A stretch of 64,000 nt of DNA, from positions 3,153-67,152 of the forward strand of contig JAZRXL010000004.1 in NCBI GenBank assembly GCA_045600225.1, read 5' to 3'. The notes under the pieces are model-generated. The model was not told where the DNA came from. It worked only from the letters and a program-made list of their open reading frames with translations, and did not search any database. This DNA comes from UBA1181 sp045600225. Its GTDB lineage: Bacteria > Bacteroidota > Bacteroidia > Bacteroidales > Paludibacteraceae. Below are positions 21,601-25,595 of the stretch, piece by piece. How positions within the stretch are numbered: position 1 is the stretch's first letter; the number at the start of each line of letters is the position of its first letter. A program made the position numbers and the translations under genes.

Positions 21601-24523
21601 ATGAAGTTGTTGCAACAGGCGATGCGGTAAGGGTAGCAGTCGTCGTTTGTTTGACATCATTCCAACTGTATTTGTATTTTGATGGATCAATAGCAGTAGG
21701 GTATGTCTCTGTATCCTTTGCCGTTAGTGATATGCTGTTTCCTTTACAGATTCCATCCGGACCCTCAATCTCTATTTTAGGGTTCTTGTTGATGTCGAAA
21801 TTGACATCTTGGATACTTGTACAGAACGTATCTGTATAGAATAGGTATGTCTTTAGTTTGTATGTGTTTGTAGTTGGCACCTCGCTAATGGAACTTTCGG
21901 TAGGTACTTTTAGCATCTCGCCAAAAGAAGAACCTCCATCCTTGCTCCATTGACACGAATCTGCATTGTAAACATTGATAACTACGTTCTCTCTTTCACA
22001 AATAGCAGCTACATCAGGCACTGTTGGTTTCGGATTTTCTCGTACTATCAACTGCTTATCAATGGAGTTCTGACAACCTAGGGCATTAGTACCTTTTAAA
22101 GTATAGGTGTATATGCCTTTGGTCGCTTGAGATACGGCCAAATCTTCTGCGGTTGATACTTTCGTGTTATTGTAATACCACTCGTAAGTTCTCTTTTCAT
22201 CTGCAGTGGTTAATCCTTTTGCAGTGAAGACGTCTTGATCTCCTTGACATAGAGCATTAGGTCCCTCAATGGATAGTTGAGGCAATGGTTTCACGTTCAC
22301 CCAGATGGTTTCAACTGACTTACAACCATCCCCATTGGCGGTTACAATGTACATGGTCGTGTCGGTAGGTCCAACTGTGACAGATTTCCCTGTCTCCGTA
22401 TTACTCCATGTGAAATCTTTGTCTTGTAGTTTCGGATTTGATCTATCTGTAAGTGTGATAGTTGTGGTACTTTCTTTACAAATGTCTATATACTTCTTTC
22501 CGTCTTTTGTTTGGTAGTTGTTAAAGTCGAAAGAAGGAATTTCTTTGATGCTTACATTGAAGTCTTTATGGTAGATACATTGTTGGCTTCCAATCTTCAC
22601 ATTTCCTTCCATCAAGTCCTCTTCGCGGATGATTTCAACTTGATAGTATCCAGCATTGGCATCAACACCTTCTATGTTAAAGAATGCGCTTGATGAGTTT
22701 TGTAACTCTTGCTCTCCTGCGCAAACACCATTGTTAATGCCCGTGCATCTTTTCCATACATAAATGTTATTTGGATTGCTGTAGTTGGTTACTTGTAATT
22801 GTGAGGTTTCCCCCTTACATATAGCTAGTGTACCATCTAATTGTAATTCTGGTTGAGGTTGAACTTTGAAATCTTTAGTGAAAGACATTGTACATCCCTT
22901 GGCCGTTTTAATGGTCAAGGTCATGTTGTATTTTCCCTCGTTTTCTGAAGTCCATAAGAATGTTTTTTGTGGATTCCTCAGTGACTCAACCGTTCCGTCA
23001 GCTTCTGCTCTTTTAATATCATCAATTGTATATTTAGCCATTTGACCGCCGTTCTTTCCTTTCACGTCGACATAATTCCATTCCCACGAGACGATGGTGT
23101 CTGGTTCTATGTATTTGCCATCTTGAAGAATTTGGGCAATATGACTCTTGTCTGTAAAAGTTACGTTGTTGTAACAAGCAATACTTGTGACGAAATCCAT
23201 CACAATAGGTTCTTTTGCAATACGTGTAGAGATAGATATATCGGCACAATCGGCATTGTCTCCTTTAATAGTACAGATGTAGTCTACATCTTGGATTTCC
23301 GATCGATTCACATATGCGTAGTTGTTCGTGTAAGGGTGGCCTGAACCATCAACCAAACTTACTCCATCTGATGTTTTCCAAGTGTAATGTCCTTCTCCGA
23401 ATCCTTCAGGAACAGTGATCTTAACTTTGTCGTTCGGGTTGTTAGGGTCAGGGCAGTTGTCCACATCAATTCTTAGTTCCATAGTCTCTCCTGTAAGGTA
23501 ACCGTATGCCCAGTGACCTCCTGCCATGACGCGTTTTGTCATATTTTTTTGAGCATAATTCTGAAAATAACATTGACCTTTTACGACACCATTGCTATTG
23601 TCGGTGATTCCATACCCCCAGGCATTACATTTTCCACAGTCGTTACATACATAAAGTTCTAGCAAGCAGTCGTGTACATAACCTTCAATAACAACCTCAG
23701 AACCTATGAAGTCTCTTAAGTCATAGATGTTGGTTGTCCATGGTTTGTATGTCAGATTATTACTGCTGGATTCTGTGTAGCAAGCTCCGTCTGTGCTTCT
23801 ATTTAACGCTACCAAGGTGTTGTCGTTACTACTTGCATCTCCACAATATTGTCCGCATGGTAAAACGCGTGTTCCATTATTGGCGGTTACGTTCAAGCAC
23901 ATACCAGGGTGCTCATCTCCAAAGTGGGCTCCTGCATCTGTGTTTGGTTCCGAAAGAACGCTGGCAAAACATAGTTTTAACAAGGAGCTCTTCTCAGTTA
24001 CAATGAATCGGTAGACCAATTTTTCTGCCATTGCTCTACGTTTCCATCCGTTCGTTTCATTATAGTCATATAAAATTTCAGCTTTTCCTATTGATCCTAC
24101 GATACCTGCTGTGTTGAAACCTTCTGGTGTGCGTTTTAGCGCTCTTGTACAAGTTGACATGCTGGCGTCATTATCTTTCCCAGATACGACGCTGAATGTA
24201 CCATGCACCTCGTTCTTTCCACTTCCACCTCTACTTTCCCATTTGTACGAGTCTCCATCTCCATTCTTCAAAGTCCATACTTCTTGATTAGGAACAGAAG
24301 ACTGAGATACCTGATCCGTATATATGTTGGCACTGTTAAAATCGGTGAAATCACTTGGTCCAAAATATGAATAGTAACGTTCCCAATTTTGGAAATTCCC
24401 AAGTGAGAAGTCCAGATTCGGGGTGTCTTCATTTTTTGCATAGAGGTTTCCAATGCACATGATAGACAATATGGCAACAAAAATACTTCTTAGTATTCTT
24501 TTTCCTAAGTTTACCTGTTTCAT
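653..24523 (-). CDS. Giant secreted repeat protein (7956 aa), T9SS type B cargo, SprB-like adhesin candidate
   Basis: The reading frame is open for 7956 codons, about 37% of the window. Residues 1-29 form a signal peptide (MKQVNLGKRILRSIFVAIL..., likely cleavage after LYA). Residues 30 to about 430 are a unique Cys-rich region. Residues about 440-555 look PKD-like (SWEWNYVDV...YNMTLTIKT). Residues about 557-7778 are an array of about 90 Ig-like repeats. Residues about 7779-7863 are a PKD-like module (WTWDAGDGS), and residues 7864-7956 are the gliding-motility-associated C-terminal domain (FWAPNAFTPNGDD...), the T9SS type B sorting signal. The protein should be exported by Sec, moved across the outer membrane by T9SS and held at the surface. 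Family knowledge points to an SprB-like adhesin with a PorP/SprF partner, encoded next door. Ligand and role are unknown. The gene follows the SprF gene after 160 bp and ends at a strong hairpin. A motor-driven gliding role cannot be inferred from this window. Confidence 0.93.
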   Translation of the reverse strand: MKQVNLGKRILRSIFVAILSIMCIGNLYAKNEDTPNLDFSLGNFQNWERYYSYFGPSDFTDFNSANIYTDQVSQSSVPNQEVWTLKNGDGDSYKWESRGGSGKNEVHGTFSVVSGKDNDASMSTCTRALKRTPEGFNTAGIVGSIGKAEILYDYNETNGWKRRAMAEKLVYRFIVTEKSSLLKLCFASVLSEPNTDAGAHFGDEHPGMCLNVTANNGTRVLPCGQYCGDASSNDNTLVALNRSTDGACYTESSSNNLTYKPWTTNIYDLRDFIGSEVVIEGYVHDCLLELYVCNDCGKCNAWGYGITDNSNGVVKGQCYFQNYAQKNMTKRVMAGGHWAYGYLTGETMELRIDVDNCPDPNNPNDKVKITVPEGFGEGHYTWKTSDGVSLVDGSGHPYTNNYAYVNRSEIQDVDYICTIKGDNADCADISISTRIAKEPIVMDFVTSIACYNNVTFTDKSHIAQILQDGKYIEPDTIVSWEWNYVDVKGKNGGQMAKYTIDDIKRAEADGTVESLRNPQKTFLWTSENEGKYNMTLTIKTAKGCTMSFTKDFKVQPQPELQLDGTLAICKGETSQLQVTNYSNPNNIYVWKRCTGINNGVCAGEQELQNSSSAFFNIEGVDANAGYYQVEIIREEDLMEGNVKIGSQQCIYHKDFNVSIKEIPSFDFNNYQTKDGKKYIDICKESTTTITLTDRSNPKLQDKDFTWSNTETGKSVTVGPTDTTMYIVTANGDGCKSVETIWVNVKPLPQLSIEGPNALCQGDQDVFTAKGLTTADEKRTYEWYYNNTKVSTAEDLAVSQATKGIYTYTLKGTNALGCQNSIDKQLIVRENPKPTVPDVAAICERENVVINVYNADSCQWSKDGGSSFGEMLKVPTESSISEVPTTNTYKLKTYLFYTDTFCTSIQDVNFDINKNPKIEIEGPDGICKGNSISLTAKDTETYPTAIDPSKYKYSWNDVKQTTTATLTASPVATTSYSVLVSNGICEATQSKTIEVYNKPNFAVTPLKSRVCPNEKDTIIAEEGLETYQWYTIHNGTKNFITPDVNMPKNKLDIIITKDTTIYVIGTDNNGCSDTIFTQVTVKPTPTLGQVGPNAICEGSQITIAPTGGDQGTYYWGRKYKNGEEELLGRIEDGDALIDKPSCSNCGEVTYIVYGTKDGCLGSFAKKITLNEQPTVTISGPAVICKGETADLQAESTTKIKSWSWTGMGKNDSKITVSPISDQTYYVVATAETGGCPGNASYTVKVSEKPTLTIEGGDPICAGGTTTLTAVSDNANRYSWSADDSEATFTHPNSSTTDAKLSDVTLVTVTAYNENNCFSYKTKAVLVYQYPEITTDAKPICQGDNVDISADGAATYEWWSGKEQSGTKLGTGTRHTNTNINKNATSYTVYVRGTENNCTSEKEVSIDIKQLPIIEITGKHIYCQGDQIELRADGGVSYQWSNGDEGSVLTTTANSNITSLSVIGTDEFGCSNDSSYTIKVVDLPNISIKTPTSINICKGDTVHLKAQNGDSYQWYTIQELAGNEYGNDQECISNGRCDLIAPIINETQKFVVAGMKVNRATFNGIEESATCKASTEITITARPKPVVAIEGISPICQGTSTNLTASNSENEVIIKSWKWYINDELISGENKSYINTGTLSANASFKAVATSTYECNGESTKNISLHPIFTASIKGEDHVCEDQTIVLSTIVLDENSIDQTDNVKKFTWAPQGGNSSVTNNMTLGETTNFTLTILDPNGCQVEADPKTVEWIPLPKVVIAQNPSSICAGENTVTLTATSNKGNENMKPNDWEWLDGGNGYIKDGSNNNVTTESITLNNLAGSSTYKVKGTDKYGCVSEQEIHVVEVNDAPDLTITGVLTACLNSTIELTASSSRTETIYWTDNNFGNNRATADDVRRVKLTSTGEFTFTAEITGNGCTTTKKHTVKVYDNPSVTLSSENGKDYVCRGNSLKLIATSTLQDGYSWNISSTSEKEVLVTPTSSPTTCIVTVTDENQCTDTAHFDIRIEENPILYINNQTAGDTTVCIDSEVELSAKGLDNTNYTWKKDGTVISEATGNTYSPTIHSLTVYTVEGNNNAGCPGVAKFTTKTKPYPVITASDVNSCEGAISTVKAVGDADYYTWTWTDAQGVEQTTTGSNYSEILTAERVYKVTGTKNKCTSEPIIVHAYITSKPIINITSKNNAGEDPIQMCFKESDELTANGQSDATYTWTTGNGLTSTNNVANITPTSVGMQYYYVNAKDNTTQCESTRKVEVNVNGLPEVALSGDNNICYNTTATVNASGASTYEWKIGTTDVTQADNSQYVGKLTSSTTFAVSGTDENNCKGLPSLWTVDVKEEVVVDWGSPEVCEGEDFPITIKGATSVHWKDNNATTGSSRTLKNIHATTADGYAEYDITAYYNGCPKDTTVKVKVNAAPVITFDASAAGRPTGNADESQICLGETSTIGASTDVPTTLSWNIGGTDNSITETPKTTGTNTYTVKAIAVGGAHCSANKSFKVIINKKPIVKINDETVGKSALCENDVLTLKAKGASTYKWYSSTDGSAYQDLTPTTSDTYEKNSVSSTTYYKVTGEDDATQCSASATYAVTVNVKPNIEFSHNPVCAGFTSTISLLNRTPNTQYSWSWAKESTPKIEIGNLSNATSVAHTLNENYIYTVNATSKEGCTATEELTAKVNELPSFKVSDNTTICSGEEVTLSATNSDIFTIVWKDKKGTIAHTNGTISVNPTATTTYTAVAKNNTTECEAQKSVIVTVNYLPNPQIEQVGAACVGNSVKLKASVLNTTGLNTYTWYKDPESVKNRTSFATGEEVSFNITEATDPSFTVYLKATNAVGCSREIAYTIVKTDKPTIIPLGDTNRCNDGTEGTIKLSGADQYTWEDGYTGSSRTEILTENTTYRGVATSGACSATFEVPVIVNQLPNVKIKDIEGHENDTTICLGDQTTLTAYTNAQNPEYSWSTKDDDNTIDVKAATKAAQTYTIYVTDGTTKCKSKAEFKVYVNDLPNVQIDAASDYCTNENITISANNSYKSYKWGYVDTDNQINYYPSETAKDFTTDLAETKTYVLTATDNSTKCSNTGTKTITAKPLPTTAIKTPSVCYGKKAILSVDRGNSKADYYQWPNGDETNTSWTSDASITETTTFKYKAYLDGCWSQEESVTITPNELPEIQLEDVNGNILANGGSFAVCANDNEISIIAKDPKTSADDFDWSWSAGTVSNNNTLTDHPNNQTTYQVTATNAAGCTSTATHTVIIKTPTPIIISGNHKVCEDGAITLDAQGGSNLTWFIDPQPLASDVVYGENNSNVTISNCKENFNVYVQGDDDNQCMSQSDKFDVSVIKKPTLTVTPSADDRKVCVNSSLKLSATGGANVSITWEQGVAGYLDYTYSPDASLVGIQKLKVTGTTQEGCVGEEIINVTVNALPIISIEGDNLCQGTQSTLEAKGTNIQSFRWTGYAEGANPIDITKGGVYYVEGVDNNNCRNTSSIEVTAYDKPNVAITRNNISWTDDHTACENSEIELEAKGKSGLVFTWESNGNNLSSFGDNGGIIKPTITENQSFTVTAKESHTTPQGLLLVCENTAQYDVTKALVPKFTLNIPTVCKGNPSRANVVLQNEAYGTTYNWAWDGNTQQGGTYHDETELNSEVEYTVTGTLGHCESTVTGTASFYDLPAITSISTDPNGTELCLNESKKLTANASSVNGSISIAWSTDKDGSSMFKQGDGSLVIKPTQTGERNYLATVEDEKKCINRESITINVNELPTIEVLGERSVCPNTNANLTVKGDYLVEWYLKGETTPLQTGKSSDPFTPKIESDVTYTVKVSNGTTSCSKEQDVTITAKPLPNITFKGETSVCLGGSTEIAIVGNTGGKNYMKQGDAFSTTSVNSVVLKPTKLGENKYDVKIVSSENCETIETIIINAKGLPEITINGEKNGTSEICFKDSKELVANAKFEGQEVTAQFAWNNRATGESNTVTPYVDTKYYVVGKDNNTQCSDTAWHTIKVKALPEVAIAGDDKVCSDSTTTLSIKNYNPNYTYAWVPSGEGESIDVTISNDINEYTVTCHDGSTLNCHNTAVFTINAKPNPVITIAGNNTVCQNDYVTLTASSNLPSSSFSWVENGDTISFLSSTTQKVDKSHSYEVIATKDGCLGREIVTTNFYELPIVKADITNDPKDDNIICYKKTAELSATVTNGYGTPSYAWKSNYIAEEERSSATPTSLELTNTNTPYSFIVEVTDEHMCKAKDTVRVSVRPNPTILISGDNSVCDGFEATLTASGATTYVWSTGETDVTIHPTITKNEDFTVVGKDDYLCEGTSKTYTVNKKENPSLFISGKRDICKGDKTIITISGAGASDENYEWYYDSEATVQSSIKKNQRELSPSQTATYKIKGTLNGCPTDTTIQIVVHELPELHINGEDNGSVYICVSDNIELNATENENYKYFWSNNETESSITVSPKTTTVFTLEVTDNFVCRSKNTFTVNVSEKPSVKLETSNVACLDSSITIKAVPATNAIPDTYIWNGVNGNNSFNSVISEASNVYTLQTKVKVTDDLTCEDQTSITIAGKENPNINFEWDDNICEGEKVTFKANASNDADLYIWPDGSRSTLTSWTEGVSQNNSSTPYSYKITGINQYASNTGVLNCTQSKEYQVTVHALPVLKIDGPAFICKDADTELTVSETSGMTLSNSDFVWSTGETGLSITVKAPTGEYAEYSVTATNTSETPNRCATTATFKLNGKDNPNFEVDGDLSYCEGTNANLSISGGSNIKSVEWIDITGGKNETISTTNSFTPVINNDMDVKIVVTNADDCEAEKTIKITKKENPTILVTAPTKVCEGTSATMSVSGATTWRWDHTSSLSANLSEMMTEEKTFYVYGTTNGCTTKKAITIGIYELPQIYITTDNGANTQTGEKTTEICYNDEITLTANGASTYLWENIADGNTSSITKAPADETTFVVEGTDVNGCKNSEKITVVVNSLPTFTVPAVTRVCDGASTTITASDPLLSYNWGNGYGTNNYEYTTEVVTADASHTVIAKNNKGCESNPVSYSLVKKPNPDLNITAADYVCYGTATTLSVKDAADALSSYQTSYVWNNDESRQGSTFSSEIITSKTTFTVTGTKEGCSTIQTKDIDIYELPNILINNGDEYAITCNNSNITLYASGSDIDNYKWDNKPGETATTYEFKPTSNGEVHSLWGKDSNGCVNTDNIIVKLQYRPKLHIEGDNEVCEGLSTTLTATPNLAGSSYTYEWKNKQNESLGSDDKLNIQITKDTIIYVTAYDNTDLHCDTTVSFEVKMKPNPIVNIIKMDSVVCKTNYATIIASGDAESYRWKYREAVVSETSRLYHEIRRDNSEFHLFATKNGCTSEQILNVKGILLPIVKLENVSICYNDEVELVTNEGLVSYTWENLTTQSTIESSTSNKLVVSPKITSTYKVTASNDIHCFNSAVATVNVKPLPQINLKADKNACENQIVTISTEVDTLTYSWEDHGDTYESVFFHEYTMGSYPDTSKFVIYAKSEMGCVDSTIVKIKAKPSPALQLTFDSAVCFGKTATMAGLNPLVRYTWSSNGEVLSNNSSYTTPGLETEYESFNVTGIMDGCPADSSFKIYTRQLPNIKIEGSHPTVICRDNSIELMVSQPTKGWSYKWDNNAYKENDSIYLVYPIKPTKYTLFGKDTFGCENKDTMTVLLQERPTFSIEGISEICVNNEATLNATNDQLRYIWYNSHNDSIGTTMGSEPLKINITQDTSLIVRGITRDGLACEETATHSIQANPYPVISIARADKAVCYNTQAYIEVKTDIDATYKWDRDNRTERYVQEVITTNNTRFIVEATSTSKTQCSTKDTIYVEMYELPIITSKDTAICYGDTAVLHAYSENDVTFRWNEATENGADFKTPTLTSMTKYSVKGTDEHGCIGETSAMVYINTLPQFTLSSNGPICRGSEATITAKASDVLSYVWEDDRDGAFAETNEFIHSIGQDTTFTVWAKDQNECKSKKDITVRVKEYPVLSLRMDNDTVCYNESRTIYVTGANNGYLWNDNSTYNYLRLENVTERVEVYVEGTTNGCTSRIDTAIKVWALPTIEIEKVDPICLYQSTQLKAVGGAEGSYKWSTGETTDSIIVTPAKSGITTYSVNGSDIHGCKNKNSIDVMVNALPVVSIEGTANVCRGTEANLEAKAPTAERYEWKVEGVSIEDSNHSTFEPTIENDEYTYWVVVEDGNGCIDSASYNVKAKEFPVLTHKTNTGRDSVCYDGTIVIYVSGADSYKWFDGSEENSFSATLTEPKTFTLEGTTNGCTTPYSITIDTLHLPVFAIDAKDAICLNDDVVLTVGKNLTENRTGDLDYKWRHNGETSASITEVPMTDKTFYVSGTDEYGCKSTFSHTVKVNPLPTDLKIEGEKAVCMNEEVTLTATSATAIKYDWLLDEEGSDTLKYDIDHISAIIDSDTTFYVLATDGNGCKYTKSYDVAKIDKPIITLIADEFVCYGSKTTISVKGATSYVWKNDGSTKNYRTDVITQDTIFSVVGIANGCQMENSIDIYVRQLPNIKITTSNADSKEESNEICKGQGRINLTGVGGVTGKYVWSTKETKDNIVVSPANTTTYSVVGEDRYGCQNSADTVVVVHPIPVVTIEGVNEMCEKDSFELVAKSTDAFEIVDYSWTGYPDFDGKETLKAIVTSDKTFYVRVTDVHNCYNDASHRVDAKAYPVLTLEAPSYVCYGNSAIISAKGASTYKWVSEKDVTQRSFVDIPQKDTTYVVHGTSNGCTSIDSIMVMVKELPNIEIESEGGINSICINDSIVLKGKGGETYTWNTGASSNQIVVHPLVETEYTVIGKDANGCTNNAEFTVAVNTLPVFSIKGKELVCEGDVDTLWIDGDVATYTWVSHSDFVGDTLEHAINNDTIFRVKATNENGCVSYQTKTVKTKKYPNVFINAPLAVCDGSVATLTATGAATYVWEDGRTNNSISDTITEAKTYVVYGTTNGCTTEKSAIVRKWDLPNVKISGQRNEMCFGQSIYLQASGASSYIWSNGSTQSGVSVSPTTTTDYILIGKSINNCESRDTFTVKVNSLPKVIIDGDPTVCENERGLLIAKGATSYAWTNGEQGDTIRPIITSTQNFTVVGTDDNGCSATAVKQVKKKNKPIITYTAPNAICKGKNASITVLGAVSYTWEDGSTGNILNVMPEEETTYKVIGNTDGCVDSINITIGIMELPDVTISGTDQVCINDPVTLTATGAETYIWSTGLQSNILKTTPLSSTTYSVTGKDANGCESTVKHMVNVNPLPNFAIKGDKAVCKGEEATIYGESVSGEIYTYEWSWSEDGEDQTRKDQFVKAIIDKKTAFSVIAQDKNGCQSTQSTIVNSKEYPTISFAAPSMVCQNEGITITAFGANEYKWKNGTVTNQLVDTQSEPGIVTYEVTGTTDGCSTTNTVDVTVKEKPQVFIDGETTICSGDALTLSASGAKYYEWNNGISDESIKTYPAISTTYKVKGTNENGCVDTTSIFITVNPKPNFDIISDDEICAEQELTIMASGEGKTYYWGYGDKNYDDNITFNNAPIDILISRPTYIFVKAIDNKGCTSEKFKQIKTITPPSIYYTGETDICEGSKVSLVGQGGDTFVWKLGDHKTAGPMFTFQPTQDTTLTLTGTLGLCSSTINIGITMKSVPELEIIGKTAICKGETTTLTANGAVSYIWNTGETTRSIAHSIKNSMNYTVVGTGYNGCSSSESVTVTVNPLPNVKIHKDYVKGCPEVGTDIKLSASGADEFIWRSNPKDLNINGVTDDHIEATLFDETIITVIGTDEIGCANADTMIIIPEEFAPSIYQVTPKVIEDKNPIISMDGQYPETDNWTWDAGDGSKEIYGKNVTYRYPEVYQDSFNVTVKAVDKDGCTYRGKTTVYVWKDFWAPNAFTPNGDDLNNTFRFVGTEFITSMHFIIYNRIGTIVFEGNSKEDEWDGIDQNGNKCPEGVYGYVVTYKSDFEGLHKSGEKKGTITLIR
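656..934 (-). other. T9SS type B sorting domain coding segment
   Basis: The last 93 residues of the giant protein start at FWAPNAFTPNGDDLNNTF and end in KGTITLIR. The features F-x-P-N-x-F-T-P-N-G-D, a central IYNR-x-G, W-D-G and the P-x-G-V-Y-x-Y-x-V block are those of the gliding-motility-associated (CHU_C) C-terminal domain. This domain class directs cargo to the T9SS and characteristically needs a PorP/SprF family partner. Confidence 0.92.
1190..22855 (-). repeat. Array of about 90 Ig-like repeats (about 80 aa each) with a three-domain super-period
   Basis: Counting the recurrent [IV]C-x-G/N motif by hand gives about 90 units over about 7220 residues. A unit reads P-x-x-x-I-x-G-x5-(I/V)-C-x-G-x4-L-x-A, then Y-x-W, then T-T-x-Y-x-V-x-G-x-D-x-x-G-C and a closing V-x-V-x-x-L-P. 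Cys in the first strand block, Trp in the middle and Cys in the last block match the classical Ig Cys-Trp-Cys core, so about one disulfide per unit is expected. The units are well diverged in DNA; no long identical tandem copies were noticed. Every third unit ends in T-(N/D)-G-C followed by an E-L-P type linker, giving a super-repeat of three domains (about 720 bp). Confidence 0.9.
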
Positions 24524-24538
24524 AATTACTTATCTTTT

Positions 24539-24565
24539 AATAGGTTAGATAAATTTATCCCTATT
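24539..24565 (-). promoter_or_regulatory. Inverted repeat in the leader of the giant gene
   Basis: AATAGG (24539-24544), a 3-nt spacer, the palindrome GATAAATTTATC (24548-24559) and CCTATT (24560-24565) can fold into one hairpin 15 nt upstream of the giant gene's ATG. TAGGTTA at 24541-24547 can alternatively pair with TAACCTA at 24604-24610. The 160-bp gap also holds a T/A homopolymer run near 24591. I see no exact Bacteroidota promoter box here; the nearest is TAnnTTTA, read on the minus strand at 24580-24587. A function is not shown. Confidence 0.3.
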
Positions 24566-24683
24566 ATGGATTTTAACTATAAAAGTAAGATTTTTTTTTC
24601 TCTTAACCTAATTTAAGACTTGAATGAAGATTTTTATTAGTTAAGTGCATTTAAATTGTAATTTATTGATAAATGTTAATTTG

Positions 24684-25595
24684 TTACTTGCTTTGATTTT
24701 TGTTCTTGGGAATCCTAAATGATAATATAAACTCATGCGTGTTGCTCGGTAGGGTGCTATTCTTCCCTAATCCACATTCATAGACATAGCCAAATCTAAA
24801 TATTTGATATTCAAATCCTAATAAAACAGAGAGATAGGACGGGTCGCATCCATTTACAAGATCGGGTCGCCACGATAATCCTCCCCAAAAAAGTCGTTTG
24901 TAAAAGAGTAGTAATCCTAAATCTGCAAGGTGTACTTTATTGCGATTCATATATCCGAGATCAATCATTACATCAAGGTTTTCATTGATATTTTGTGTTC
25001 GTATGGCATAGCCGTAGAAATGGCGATCAGAGGCATACGAAGTGGACTTGTTGTTCTCGATATGTGTACATGATACACCGAAGGTCCAATTCATAGAGTT
25101 TACCTCGAATCCTATGTTAAAATCGGGTGTTATCTTTCTTTGCTTTTCGTTAGGAAGATTTAAAATTTCACGTTCTCCTTCATTCCCTAATGTGTTCTGA
25201 GTCGGATCATAGACACCAACAAAAACACCTGCAGATGCTCCCATTGAGAGTATCCACTTGGGGTTTAAATCAATTTGGTATGAATATTCCACCTTTGCTT
25301 CAGTCGTCCTGTGTCCAACACCCAATGCGTCGTAAGAGAGAGAAAATCCGACTCCTGATTGTATCTTCTCAAAATAGTTCGTGGCATTAAACAGTAAGGT
25401 GTGTGGTGCATTATCCACACCAAGCCATTGCAATCTTCCTAAAAGGAAAAGATCGACGTCTCCTGTGTTGCCAACGCCTGCAGGATTAATGTTTCCTCTG
25501 GAAAAAGTTTGTTGCGTAAAGAGAAAGTCTTGTTGGGCAGATGCGGAAAAACAACTGCAAAAAATCACTACCAGTATGAATCCTATTCTCTTCAT
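24684..25595 (-). CDS. PorP/SprF family outer-membrane protein
   Basis: The protein has 303 residues. It has a signal peptide (MKRIGFILVVIFCSCFSASA, then QQ) and the family opening QDFLFTQQTFSRGNINPAGVG, followed by the beta-strand-rich body of PorP/SprF proteins (for example GRLQWLGV, SYDALGVGHRTTEAKVEYSY). Members sit in the outer membrane and bind or retain type B T9SS cargo. The gene overlaps the upstream OmpA-domain gene by 4 bp (ATGA), so translation is coupled, and lies 160 bp upstream of the giant type B cargo gene, its presumed partner. In Flavobacterium sprF lies downstream of sprB, whereas here it lies upstream. The assignment to the family is firm; the pairing with the giant protein is inference from position. 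Confidence 0.88.
   Translation of the reverse strand: MKRIGFILVVIFCSCFSASAQQDFLFTQQTFSRGNINPAGVGNTGDVDLFLLGRLQWLGVDNAPHTLLFNATNYFEKIQSGVGFSLSYDALGVGHRTTEAKVEYSYQIDLNPKWILSMGASAGVFVGVYDPTQNTLGNEGEREILNLPNEKQRKITPDFNIGFEVNSMNWTFGVSCTHIENNKSTSYASDRHFYGYAIRTQNINENLDVMIDLGYMNRNKVHLADLGLLLFYKRLFWGGLSWRPDLVNGCDPSYLSVLLGFEYQIFRFGYVYECGLGKNSTLPSNTHEFILSFRIPKNKNQSK

Noticed and set aside
1190..22855. Regular spacing of short similar blocks that could suggest a CRISPR array
   Set aside because: The blocks are conserved in protein but not in DNA, the period is about 240 bp, and the frame is open throughout.
653..24523. Many open frames of 60-126 codons within the giant gene on both strands
   Set aside because: They follow the repeat rhythm of the real frame, lack consistent family features and are shadows.
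653..24523. A non-ribosomal peptide synthetase or polyketide synthase, given the gene size
   Set aside because: There are no adenylation, condensation or ketosynthase motifs; the protein is Cys/Thr-rich Ig-like with a signal peptide and sorting domain.
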